Shown here one piece after another: positions 30,376-40,734 of a stretch of 64,000 bases of DNA. The notes beneath the pieces are model-generated. The model was not told the origin of the DNA and made no database searches. It was given only the letters and a program-made list of their open reading frames with translations. The DNA comes from Siphonodentalium dalli (lineage: Eukaryota; Mollusca; Scaphopoda; Gadilida; Siphonodentaliidae): the NCBI GenBank assembly GCA_032622095.1, contig CP136069.1, forward strand, positions 14,802,450 through 14,866,449, given 5' to 3'. How positions within the stretch are numbered: the stretch's first letter is position 1; each line of letters begins with the position of its first letter. Position numbers and translations under genes: made by a program.

Positions 30376-31740
30376 ACCCCGATGGTCGGTAGAGCGCTCA
30401 GTTCGTTACGCCGCCGTAGAACGTTCAGCGCTGACGAAGCTGATTCTAAACCCGACAAGCGCGGATATATGATCCATGCAAAATAAGGGTATCTAGATTC
30501 TCGTGTATCTGGGCATGTTATTCCGTTGCTTTCTGTGGATCAGTTGTTTCTACACACAGTGGAGTGATTTCCAAGTGAAATTAACAATTTGTGCATGTGG
30601 TCTTTCCTCCACCTGTAAAACTGACAATGTCGTTGTATGACCTAGCCGGTTGGACGACGATAAACCCCAAGGTTAGGAATAACTAAATGTTTTCCATAGG
30701 CATCAATTTTAACGCTAAATTAGCAAAATCCGAAATACACGAAACCATCAGGCCGCAAAGACCAAACCGTCCGACTTCTTTTACCGTGTAGGAGTATTTT
30801 CCGAGCCACGCTTTTTTTAACGGTTCAACATACGTTTTTCACATTATCCCCCTTTTTGTACAAAATTTTAAAGTCTGACTAAAGCCAATACCCAGCCATT
30901 GTTTATGGTCTGCAGGCCTCTCCGATGGTGAACAAAACCTGTTTCAGCTAGTACGTATATTTGTGTCTGGTCTAAGCAAGGATGCCGTGGATTAGAAATT
31001 CAGTATACATGAGTGAAAAGCGGGACAATTTTGAAGTTTTATCCGAATTGAGGGACACCTCCAAGTGCCATTTATATCGTAAGTTGGCCATTTCCGTAAG
31101 ACATTACAATTTGGCCAGGCGCATACCAAGCATTGAACACAGCATGCTAGGCCAGTGCTATATACCAGTTTTCTGATAAATACACCAGTGTCAGTAATCA
31201 AATGTGTATTCATATGCAATTTCAGAGAAAGTGTATTGCTGTCCCGATATCGTCAGATCCATTCAGTGTCACGGAAGTTTTGTTTATCGGACCGAGTGGG
31301 AAAGTGGGGGGGGGGGGGGTGAAGCAATTGAAGGAATGTATCTCATTTTTAGATCTACAACCCGCAAACCAAAAACATATTTTACGCCCGATGTTTAGAC
31401 ATCCACTGTCACGATTTCACGATTTCGATATTGCTGATGTTGGATACCCAATTTGTACTATATGCGTATTACTCAATTTCTACTGTTTATATTCAGTTTA
31501 ATATTTTGTTTGTGATATTTCCCCAATCTCTAATTTAAATTTCGAGTTATTTGACTTATATTATTTTTATACCGCCCACCTGAACCACATGGGGTTCTTC
31601 TGTTAATCAGTGGAACATAGATGAGAAACGATTGCATTTCTGCACACCATTCAATTAACAGGACAAGTTAACCAGAGGTGATGATCTACGTTTTACGAGT
31701 AGTATTTCTATATCCTCGTTATTTTAGTAGAACGTCTGTC
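30376..31740. other. Unassigned stretch
   Basis: No recognised coding sequence. A G run of 14-15 bases lies near 31305-31319. Short open frames (30217-30486, 31202-31501) show no domain. Confidence 0.4.
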
Positions 31741-31936
31741 TCGTGTTTATATTAAGCAATTTACTTACTTGTACCATGCCCCCATGTCTGGAGCAAATTC
31801 TGCAAATCATCGAGCATCGCGCGACTTCTAACGAGGATATGGTTCGCTCCGTCAGCTGCACAGTTATCTTGCGCGTCATCCCATGTCTTCTTTATAGAAC
31901 TGTATCGCAGGCAATACTCGTCACCGCTCAGGGTAT

Positions 31937-32059
31937 ATTGAGCATATCCGAGAGCTGCTGGGCAAGCTTAAGAAGATTGCAGAACATTTATATGATAATA
32001 AAAGGTCAGCAGACCACAGTGTCCTCCGAAATCGTGGCAAGTCGATGCCACTTTGTTAA
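31937..32059 (+). pseudogene. Possible decayed helical exon (APOL-like pattern)
   Basis: A 40-codon open stretch reads as an amphipathic helix with LLGKLKKIAEHLYDNKRSAD. The spacing L-x2-IA-x2-L-x3-R is reminiscent of the apolipoprotein-L-like or membrane-associated helices common in invertebrate multigene families. It has no start codon, is short, and is interrupted upstream by stops. It may equally be chance. No function is assigned. Confidence 0.15.
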
Positions 32060-32084
32060 AGAAATTTAAAAAAAGTTGAAAAGG

Positions 32085-32395
32085 GTTAATAACTCCATAA
32101 AAATAATTTCCCCCTCATCTATATACATGTAGCACATCTCTGATATGTGGGTAACAATATCCTGAAGTTTCAAATATCTACGATCAAGACTGTAGGAGGA
32201 GTTGATTACACCATGACGATACCCTCATACAGAAAATTATAAACTATGTTGAAATTTTCTAAATCGAAAAAGGTCAATAACTCCGTAAAAAAAAAAACAA
32301 TCCGTCATCTATATATATATGTTGCACATCTTCAATATGTGGGTAACATTATTCTGAAGTTTCAAATATCTACGATCAAAACTGTGTGCCAATAC
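32085..32395 (+). repeat. About 180-bp tandem repeat, two copies
   Basis: GTCAATAACTCCGTAAAAAA-type start, TGTGGGTAACAATATCCTGA, AGTTTCAAATATCTACGATC and GTAGGAGGAGTTGATTACAC. Copy 1 is about 32085-32240 and copy 2 about 32270-32395. The ending TAGGAGGAGTTGATTACACC recurs at 33177, followed by a GGACGGACGG run and a CCCCGAAAA/TTTTCGGGG hairpin (33257-33282), so these are pieces of one dispersed family. Confidence 0.8.
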
Positions 32396-32725
32396 GGGTA
32401 CATATAACTCTTAAGGCTATCAGAACGGTTTGATTATTTATTTACAACAAGGTCAATAATGTTCAATCATCGGCATCTGGGTTTCTCTTCCTGTCGTCTG
32501 CTTGGTTTAGGGTCTTCTTCCGTCTTCATAGGTTGGGTGTGTCTGCTCGTCTTCTACTCGGTTGAGTTCCGGTTGAGTTTGTCTTCCTGTCGTCTGCTCT
32601 TCTTCTTCCGTCGGCGCATCAGTGTGACGTTGTTAGAACCACAAGAGTCATAATGTTACCTTGTGTTTACGTCCATACTTTCGGCTGTTTGTCCTAGTGT
32701 CCGAGAATTCTTGATACTCGCTGTG

Positions 32726-33178
32726 TGGTCAGATAGAACTGGTTATCGGTGTCGGCTTTCTTCTTACTAAATACACAGAGGGCGTTAATGACGGCCCGGT
32801 GCATCTTAACGGCACATCGGTTCCAGGCGTACCTAGGGTAATCGGGCGATCGTCATCTCCCTATGGGTCCTATAGACTCTTCTCCTTATCCATCACGCTG
32901 CGTTAGGTTTCGGTAGCTTTTCTAGGCGAGACATCTGGTCTCGCTAATCCTCAAGATCGTTCTGTTTACTCCCCAAATCATTTCCCTATGTATGTGTCGG
33001 GGATGATTATTGCATGGACGTGCGCTAATTCGTTTTGGTGCCCAGTACTTTGCTATCTAGATGTGGTCAACAGCGGCGCTGATATGTGTGGTAATCGAGC
33101 GCCCCTCTGACTTAGAGATTGCCTGTCTTCTTCCCGGGTTGAAAGTTATGTCCCTGGGGTTGTCTTGCCACAACTGTA
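32726..33178 (+). repeat. Dispersed repeat R1, copy 2
   Basis: Collinear with 7135-7510 at high identity. It has extra sequence such as CTCCTTATCCATCACGCTGC and GTCGGGGATGATTATTGCAT, so this copy is closer to full length. Inserted or ended by the GGAGGAGTTGATTACACC family. Confidence 0.85.
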
Positions 33179-33299
33179 GGAGGAGTTGATTACACCATGA
33201 AGGTACGCAGAAGTGTGACGGACGGACGGACGAACGGACGGGCCCTATTTCTATATTCCCCCGAAAATTTATTTTTCGGGGGACAAAGAGACTCGAATG

Positions 33300-33795
33300 C
33301 ATCAGTTGGATATTTCAGACCGAACGTGGGTTGAAATTATTGCAGTAGTTTAATTGTCGAATCCTCATATAGCGTATAAATATGTTGATATGTTCCAGCC
33401 GACCCGTATAGTACTACCAGATAGGAGTACCTACTGGCGGTCATATTTTACAATATATATACTTAATTGTCTACTATATACGGTCATCGAGTCCATCATA
33501 ACGTTATATAAAACATAATATCGAACTGACGGTCACAACAATATGATTATGTGGACTAAATATTCAGAACTTAAAAACAAAAAACAAATTAAAGAGAGTT
33601 TTTTTTCTTTCGTTCTTTTGAAAAAAAGTTAGATACCTTAAAATTCCAGTCGGAGGGGGATGCAAAAAATAAAATGTTCAGACACAGGGAGGGTGCTGTG
33701 TGTTCCGAGCTCTGAAAAATCATGTGTTGTTCCAATTAACAGATTTATCAAAGATTAATTAGATCGCACGCAACGCATAGTGGAACAACTTTTTA
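33300..33795. other. Unassigned stretch
   Basis: AT-rich with T and A homopolymers near 33600; nothing recognised. Confidence 0.4.
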
Positions 33796-33796
33796 T

Positions 33797-34183
33797 CCTG
33801 TGCCAATGCATTCTCTTACATATGCGAGTCGACCATAGGTCGCCTCGCATATATAAGAGAATGCATTGACTAACAATTTTTTACCATTTTTTTTAAATAA
33901 ATGTTTCTTACAATTTTTAGGACATAAAATAAAACATCTTTTACAATTTTTTGGACATAAAATAAAACATCCATTATCCTGCAGGGAGCCCCACACATAT
34001 GTAGAAGCACATAGAAGAGTGTCGTCTGCTCATGTTTGTCTGGGGCTCTGTATGGGTGAAATTATAAAATTGTTAAAGAATACAAGAACAAATTATTAAA
34101 ATTGTAAAGCCAGTGCATTCTCTTATATATGTGAGGCGACCTATGGTCGACTCGCATATATAAGAGAATGCATTGGCACAGGG
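33797..34183. mobile_element. Element bounded by inverted palindromic modules
   Basis: The left end CCTGTGCCAATGCATTCTC (33797) and right end GAGAATGCATTGGCACAGGG (34183) form about 70-bp inverted arms. Each arm is itself a hairpin (TATGCGAGTCGACC ATA GGTCGCCTCGCATA). The spacer holds two near-identical TTTTAGGACATAAAATAAAACATC blocks and the AAATTATAAAATTGTTAAAG motif also present in the 38.9 kb copy. Confidence 0.8.
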
Positions 34184-34427
34184 TAAACAAATCCCGACTT
34201 ACGACTGGATATGATATGGCGAGTCACATATTATACCTGTGCTTGAATTCTGTAGTGTTAAACTACTTACACCAAACGTTGTACACATTGTCATAACAGC
34301 AAGAAAACTCCTCATCCTCACAACAAATGCTATATTACTATAATCACAGGTTGATAATATGTGCAGTACTACTACTAACAGTATACTATTACTATATACC
34401 ACTCTGTATGGGTGAAATTATACATAT
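34184..34427. other. Short unassigned stretch
   Basis: AT-rich sequence between the palindromic element and the duplicated RT-derived block. The text CTCTGTATGGGTGAAATTAT at 34402 repeats 34050-34069 from inside the preceding element. Confidence 0.4.
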
Positions 34428-34592
34428 ATACATAATTTATACATCTATAATATTGCCAAGATGTCTCTTCGGGTGCGAACTGCTATGTGGTTTGACCGAT
34501 TCATGTGTATTATCTCACCGATTTTTCCTTAAAAGACCCAAGTTTTACATTCCAGAACACGGACCAACATTGTCGAAGGGTTGCTGAGAATA
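34428..34592 (+). pseudogene. Reverse transcriptase C-terminal fragment, duplicate block
   Basis: A 165-bp block nearly identical to 34929-35094. Translated, it reads SIILPRCLFGCELLCGLTDS then SHRFFLKRPKF. It resembles the post-RT region of CR1-type non-LTR elements (ILPxxLYGCEL..., SHRFxLK). Without flanking coding sequence it appears to be a copied fragment of the longer relic just downstream. Confidence 0.55.
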
Positions 34593-34928
34593 GGAAATTA
34601 TACATATACATATACACTAGACAGACGTGATTATATCATCACAATACAGTTTTTTAACTGTTGGTAATTCCCAACGTAACAACCCATATATGGTTGGGAA
34701 TGTCCAGCTAATGGCCATATGAGCACAATAAGACCAATACTAAACGGGCATGGACTCTGTGCGGTGGACACGTATCTGAAGTACCATACACACGTAGGTG
34801 TCCCTATACATAAGCATAATATAATCAAAACGATGAATTCATTGACGAAATAAAACCGAAACTTAAGTCAAGCTATTTTGATATGTCCAACATCGGTATG
34901 TATGTTGGTGTAACACCAGTCAGCAGTA

Positions 34929-35697
34929 AGATAATTTATACATCTATAATATTGCCAAGCTGTCTCTTCGGGTGCGAACTGCTATGTGGTTTGACCGATT
35001 CATATGTATTATCTCACCGATTTTTCCTTAAAAGACCCAAGTTTTACATTCCAGAACACGGACCAACATTGTCGAAGGGTTGCTGAGAATAGGTAATATT
35101 CACAGTTTCTCTTCTTCGGCTGTCTATGCGCACTCACAACCGAGACGACAGCCAAAGCGGTGTTCTTATTAACTAATGTGTCTCAAAGCGAATGCCCAAC
35201 AAAGTAGTCATGGAATAATAAAGTGCGCAAGACAATATCTGAAAATTCAGTACAAGAATGGGAAAGCGCGGTGATCGGTGACAAACCACTCAGCCGCTTT
35301 CACGTTATACACCCACAGTTATCAATCTCCCACTGGTGGAGTTGTTGTCTAAAGTTCCTTAGCAAAATAGCATACTTGACTGTGGCGGCATCATAGCTTG
35401 TATTGGGTCCCTGTTTATAACTTGCAACATATGTGGTTGTGCTTATGATGATCTCCCTCAACATGTCATCATAAACTTCACCTCCAACGATATATGGTAT
35501 GAGTTAATGAATCAGTGTTCTCAAACTAGACAGTCCTTTCCCAGATGTACAATTGAATGTATTCTCACTTCACGCCCACCGGAGTCATTTGATTTAATTG
35601 ATGAAGCTGACATCTTCACATACCTTTTGGTATGCAGCACGGATTGTTTGTGGAAAGCCTACCACGCAATCTCAAATATTGCTGACATGCAGTGATG
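34929..35697 (+). pseudogene. Decayed C-terminus of a non-LTR reverse transcriptase
   Basis: Three in-order pieces in different frames: ILPSCLFGCELLCGLTDS...SHRFFLK (about 34945-35060); DKPLSRFHVIHPQLSISHWW (about 35280-35340), the FxxIHPxL...WW signature of CR1-like C-termini; then CNICGCAYDDLPQHVIINF (about 35425-35480) continuing to a stop after SNIADMQ (35695). The C-x2-C...H spacing matches the zinc-knuckle-like end of the intact elements at 2.5 and 45.8 kb. Frameshifts and a stop (after TVAAS, near 35394) separate the parts, and the RT core is absent. Confidence 0.7.
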
Positions 35698-35727
35698 ATA
35701 GTAATAATTCATGAAGATTGTCTCTGT

Positions 35728-35852
35728 CCTTATGATACACGTCACGCTCGTATGGTCGATCATCGGTGTTCGTTCTCTTATGCATTGTCAGACTCCATAT
35801 ATGACTGAATTCCTTATGATACACGTCACGCTCGTATGGTCGATCGCCGGTA
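35728..35852 (+). repeat. Short tandem duplication
   Basis: CCTTATGATACACGTCACGC + TCGTATGGTCGATC occurs at 35736 and 35813, about 77-85 bp apart. Confidence 0.8.
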
Positions 35853-36111
35853 GTATATGTAAGTACCCACCACCACCCCATCCCGCCACCCATAGTACAT
35901 TATCAATAATGACGTCGATAAAACATCGGTAACTGATACACATGCTCTATAAAATATCCACATGAACACATTTGTGTGTATATTTATATATGCTGACCAG
36001 TAGAGCGTCGATTTGAATGATCAGGTTAGCATATAATGATGTATGTATGTCCGGATGCATATCGAACCATCTGTCTTCAGGCTTATACACCTACCACGAA
36101 TATCTTCATTC

Positions 36112-36560
36112 AGGCTGTGCACTAGAGCGGATGGGAATGGTAGTGTGTATACGAGTGTATAGGTGAGTGTATATCTTCATGTCAGGCTGTGCACTAGAAC
36201 GGATGGGAATGGTAATGTGTATGCGAGTGTATAGGTGAGTTATATATACATGTCAGGCTGTGCACTAGAGCGGATGGGAATGGTAATGTGTATGCGAGTG
36301 TATATGTGAGTGTATATATATATATGTATGTGTATGTATATGTATGTATATACATATATATGTGTATGCATATATGTGTATACATATGTATATAAATATA
36401 TATATATATATATGTGTGTGCATGTGTATGTTTGTGTAGATATAGCTATGTATATGACTGTATGTATGTGTGTATGTAAATGTGTGTGTATATGTATGTA
36501 TGTATGAGTGTATGCATGCTTTATGTATATGCCTATACATGTATGTATGTGTGGAGTCAA
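36112..36560 (+). repeat. 72-bp triplication grading into TATG microsatellite
   Basis: Three copies of GGCTGTGCACTAGAGCGGAT ... GTGTATAGGTGAGT at 72-bp spacing (36112-36310), then about 250 bp of imperfect (TATG)n/(TGTA)n. Long minus-strand open frames (Tyr/Thr/His/Ile only) are microsatellite readings. Confidence 0.92.
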
Positions 36561-37690
36561 ATGTGTAAGTGATGGCCTTCCTGTATGTGGGCCTGTGTTG
36601 TTTGTATGTGCATGTGGACGTTTGGTCTGCGAGACTGCGTAGGTGTTCTCTTTGTGTACGGTCCATTTGTTAATTTGTGTGTGCTTTTCGTGTCAATTCT
36701 CTTTTGTCCAACAATGTATGTATATATATATACATGTTACCTGTAGTTATGCTATTAGAACTCTCCGAAAAATGGAGGAAACAATGGTATATATATTTAA
36801 CAGACAATTGTCAACAATCAGTTTACATCAAATGAACATCTTTTACAAGCAAATTACAACATAAACATAAGTATTATATCTATCAATATCGGAAACTCAT
36901 TCACGTTTGACAGCCGCACATTATAGGCCTAGCGCAGCGAGAAATTTTGAATGTTACGAAAGTGGGACCAAAGCTGGAAAAATGAGCGAAATATTTGATC
37001 ATATGCATGTATTAATAAAGCTTCAACCAAATGTTTTAAGATCTGGTTAAAGGCTAACAAGAGGAACAGTTTGACCGCAGGCTACCTAGGTCAAAATACA
37101 ATGAATAAATGTTTCTGTTAACGGGTCCAAAATAATTTTCGGATTTTCAATTGCAAAATACCTTGATAATCTGTAATAATTAAAAACATGAGCACAGGAA
37201 TTCAATCATGTATCAACTTTTATGTCCGGATTAATTATGACGATTGACGAAATAAAAATGTACAGGGACGAAAAAGGGCAAAATGAAGAACATTTATTTA
37301 ATGTGTTAATTAATATTGTGGCTGTCGGTTTACCAGAACACCCATATATTTCATTTTAACAAATGAATTCAGTGATTTTAGGATTTCTATTGAAAATGAT
37401 TGTTATGTAATCCGGTAATAATGATAGTGTAGATACTCATTTGTCGTGGGTAGATATACACAACCTTTACGTTTGTGCCATTCACCTGTTATTGAAATGT
37501 AAACCAAGTAGCCGGGCCTCGAAATGAGTACGGTTTCGAAATTACGTAGTACGTTAATATATTATTCAAGAGGCAGTTTAGTATGAAACTGGTAAATGAT
37601 AATGATCTATAAAATGTCTCCACATAACGCCAATGTTGCCTTCCATATCTAACTATAATTTCGGTACTAAACACATATTGACAAATATAA
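36561..37690. other. Unassigned AT-rich stretch
   Basis: No repeats, element ends or coding sequence recognised. Confidence 0.4.
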
Positions 37691-39345
37691 TTTCACCTTT
37701 CAGAACGACATCCAAGATAGAACACTCACAATTAAGATAAATCGTTGTTCGTGCTAATGTTGTTATTGCATGGGGTGTCACTTTAGTCTAAAACATAATT
37801 GATGAGGTATTCTCAACTAAACTCTGATGTAAGAAAGGTTATATTTTAGAGTTGAAAAAAAATACCTTTAAGTATTCCAACAGATATGGAATTTGAACAG
37901 TATGGGGAAATATAATGCCACCTCTTACAAATAACGTGCAAATGAGGACAAATACAATTCAAATCATGTTCATGTTGTAATTGAAGTGGCACTTCAGTCT
38001 AATACTACACTGATGAGTTGTGATCACCTAAATTCTATAATCTGAAAAGGTTGTGGTATATCTACCTATTCAATGAACACACCGATCGTTAGAGCTGATG
38101 TTGTCGTTGTTGTTGTTGTTGTCGTTGAAGTTGCTGTTATCGATGTTGTTGAATCAGCTGTTGCTGTTGTTGGTGGTGGTGGTGGTGGTGATGGTGGTGG
38201 TGTTGTTGCCAAAGGTATGCTTGTTCAACTCTAAAATATATTCTTTTCAACAACAGAGTTGAAAAGAATATATTTTAGAGTTGAACAAGAATACCTTTGT
38301 TTTTCCATCAGATATGGAATTTGAACAATATGGGGAAATAGAATGCCACCTTTTGCAAATAACATGCAAATTAGGACAAATACAATTTAAATCAATCGTG
38401 TTTGGTGCTAGTGTTATAGTTGTGAGTGTCACTGCAGTCTAAAACTACACTGATGAGGCGTGATCACCTAAACTATATAATCTAAAAAAAATGTGATATA
38501 TCTACATATTCAGTGTACCTACCGATCGTTGGGGCAGATGTTGTTGTTGTTGTCGTTGTTGTTGTTGTTGCTGCTGCTGTTGTTGTTGTTGTTGTTGAAG
38601 CCGTTGTTGTTGTTTTTGTTGTTGGCGGTGGTGATGGTGGTGGTGGTGGTGTTGTTGACTCTGTTATTAAGAAAGGTTATATTGTAGAGTTGAACAAAAA
38701 TACCTTTAAGTATTCCAACATATATGGAATTTGAACACTACGGGGAAATATAATGCCAACTCTTACAAATAACATGCAAATTAGGACAAATACAATTAAA
38801 ATCAATCGTTGTTGGTGCTCATACTGTAAGTGAAAGTGTCACTTCATTTTAACCCTTTACCCAACAGAACGGCCCTGTGCCAATGCATTCTCTTATATAT
38901 GCGAGTCGACCATAGGTCGCCTCGCATATATAAGAGAATGCACTGGCTTAACACATTAAAAATTATAAAATTGTTAAAGAATGTAAGAAAAAATGGTAAA
39001 AAGTGTTAAAAAAAGATTTTGTTTAGGCCAATGCATTCTCTTATATATGCGAGGCGACCTATGGTCGACTCGCATATATAAGAGAATGCATTGGCACAGG
39101 GCATAACTGTAACTATCACAATATGGCCAAGGAGCCGGTTCCAATGATATCCATATTTGTATGGTTCTATTGAGACAGACCGAAGATATCTTAGGCTGTT
39201 GAAGCTTTATTTGGCCGGTTTTGGCCGTTTTGTTGGGTAAAGGGTTAAAACTACACTAATGAGGTGTGATCACCTAAACTCTATAATCTGAAGAAAAAAG
39301 TGATATATCTACATCTTCAGTGCACATACCCCGATTGTTATCGTT
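37690..39345 (+). repeat. About 430-bp tandem repeat with GTT arrays, three to four units
   Basis: Units share AGTATTCCAACAGATATGGAAT, GGACAAATACAATTCAAATC, GTGTCACTTCAGTCTAAAAC, CACTGATGAGG(T/C)GTGATCACC and TACCGATCGTT, starting near 37860, 38285, 38695 and (broken) 39247. Units 1 and 2 end in (GTT/GTC/GGT)n arrays (38098-38212 and 38538-38660) that produce spurious poly-Leu/poly-Val frames. At 38224-38287 a perfect hairpin of about 29 bp (arms GTTCAACTCTAAAATATATT...) marks the unit boundary. Confidence 0.85.
38853..39244 (+). mobile_element. TTAA-flanked MITE (piggyBac-like ends)
   Basis: The TIRs are CCCTTTACCCAACAGAACGG (left) and CCGTTTTGTTGGGTAAAGGG (right), flanked by TTAA at 38849-38852 and 39245-39248. 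TTAA targets with CCC-starting TIRs are the piggyBac signature. The sister tandem units show the uninterrupted sequence (GTCTAAAACTACACTGATGAG), so the insertion boundaries are certain. Inside is an inverted pair of about 72-bp palindromes (38876-38947 and 39028-39101). A right shoulder of about 145 bp is shared with 6947-7095 and 63857-64000. 392 bp, no transposase. Confidence 0.9.
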
Positions 39346-40734
39346 GCGTATGAAGTAGGTGTTGTTGATTTCGTCGTATCTGTTGTTGTCGATGCTATTT
39401 TTGTTGTCTATTTTTGTTGTCTTTCAAACAGTTTTATAACAGATCTGGGATTAAATTCAAAAACTTATAGTTAAGCATCAAGTATTTATATACCTTGTTC
39501 CAAACATAATTTAGCTGATTGGAGTCATTCACAAAATACGAAAGTTATCTATTTGTTGTTTTAATAAGCGTGGTTGCCACCGTGCCCACGAACTAATGAT
39601 CACACGTACACTCAAGGAAAATTAAAGAAATTACCACTGTTGAGGTAATTTATTAAAAGCTCCAGTCGACAGTAAAATGCACCCTCTGACTCTCGTATGA
39701 CTGCTATTACTTTTGTCCGCTCAATGCGCACACTTACACATACATGGTTCACAAGCATTTGAATACGACGTCGTATTAAGCGCCGACACCTCAACCGACG
39801 CCTGCCCATGGATGCTCCCTGGGCTCCAGTATATGAGCACACAGGTTACCGGCGTTATTCACATAGATAGTTTGTGGCTAGTTATCGAGAAGCGGGGAAA
39901 TGATGCCCAACATTCAAGCTATATTCCGGTCTGTGTGATATGTATAACATTATTGCATCGATGTTATTTGCACAAATGTACACACAGTTCAGCACAAAGG
40001 AGCATATTCGTGTGGAACTTTGAGAAATCTTGAACACATCACATGACGGTGTTGGCCCATCACTGGGCCAATGGCTGACGATTTTGTTGACCTATTGGGA
40101 GTTTACTCATTGGCCTCGAGTAGAGTATATGTGACCACAGTTTATGGGCTAGGGTGTACACATTATGTAATATTACGTATGTTTGTTTATTACGAATTCC
40201 ATATATAATGCATTCCATTGTAAATATTGACATGCGTATTTGTGTGTGTCCGATATAAACCTGTCTTATGTTTCAAAAGATCAAAGAGCTGCTTATCCCC
40301 CTTTGTTTAGACTTGTTCCGTCATCCAATGAAACCTGTTCCAGGATCTACTTATTGTGTCATCCTCTATAGGTATGCCATTGAAGATATGCTCCTATTGT
40401 ATACCATAAATTACAAATGAAAGCTCCAAAAGGGCATTGCGTTCATATTGAAAGAATTGTGCCAGCCCTATACGCCATGCACCTAGAGGTACTAGGCCTG
40501 TTCATTTTTGGTGCCCAGTCAAGCAATGACAAGCGCTACCTATGTTTTGGTTTCCATGGCATACAATGGTGAAAGTTATTGTGTGCGACAAATCGGTTTT
40601 CTTTTAGGCATGAGGTCTACTAACTGTTTTATTTGCGTGGGGGTGGCGGACAAGAGAGCAAAGCTCCACCTAGCGGTTTTTGTACGACTGGTAACCATTC
40701 TACAGACTCATTGTGTGCACATGCATGTATCCAA
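39346..40734. other. Unassigned stretch
   Basis: Single-copy-looking sequence within the window. Open frames at 39713-40033 and 40508-40774 are without recognisable domains. No element ends seen. Confidence 0.4.

Noticed and set aside
36194-36666. Long minus-strand open frames (up to 133 codons) rich in Tyr, Thr, His and Ile
   Set aside because: They are translations of the TATG/TGTA microsatellite.
38447-38480. CTGATGAGG...CACC resembling a second hammerhead core (also near 38010 and 39255)
   Set aside because: Stem-like GGTG/CACC follows CTGATGA, but the required GAA is absent (TAAA instead) and no complementary stem I strand is found; it is simply part of the 430-bp tandem unit.
38493-38734. 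Poly-Leu and poly-Val frames
   Set aside because: They are readings of (GTT)n arrays in the tandem repeat, not membrane proteins.
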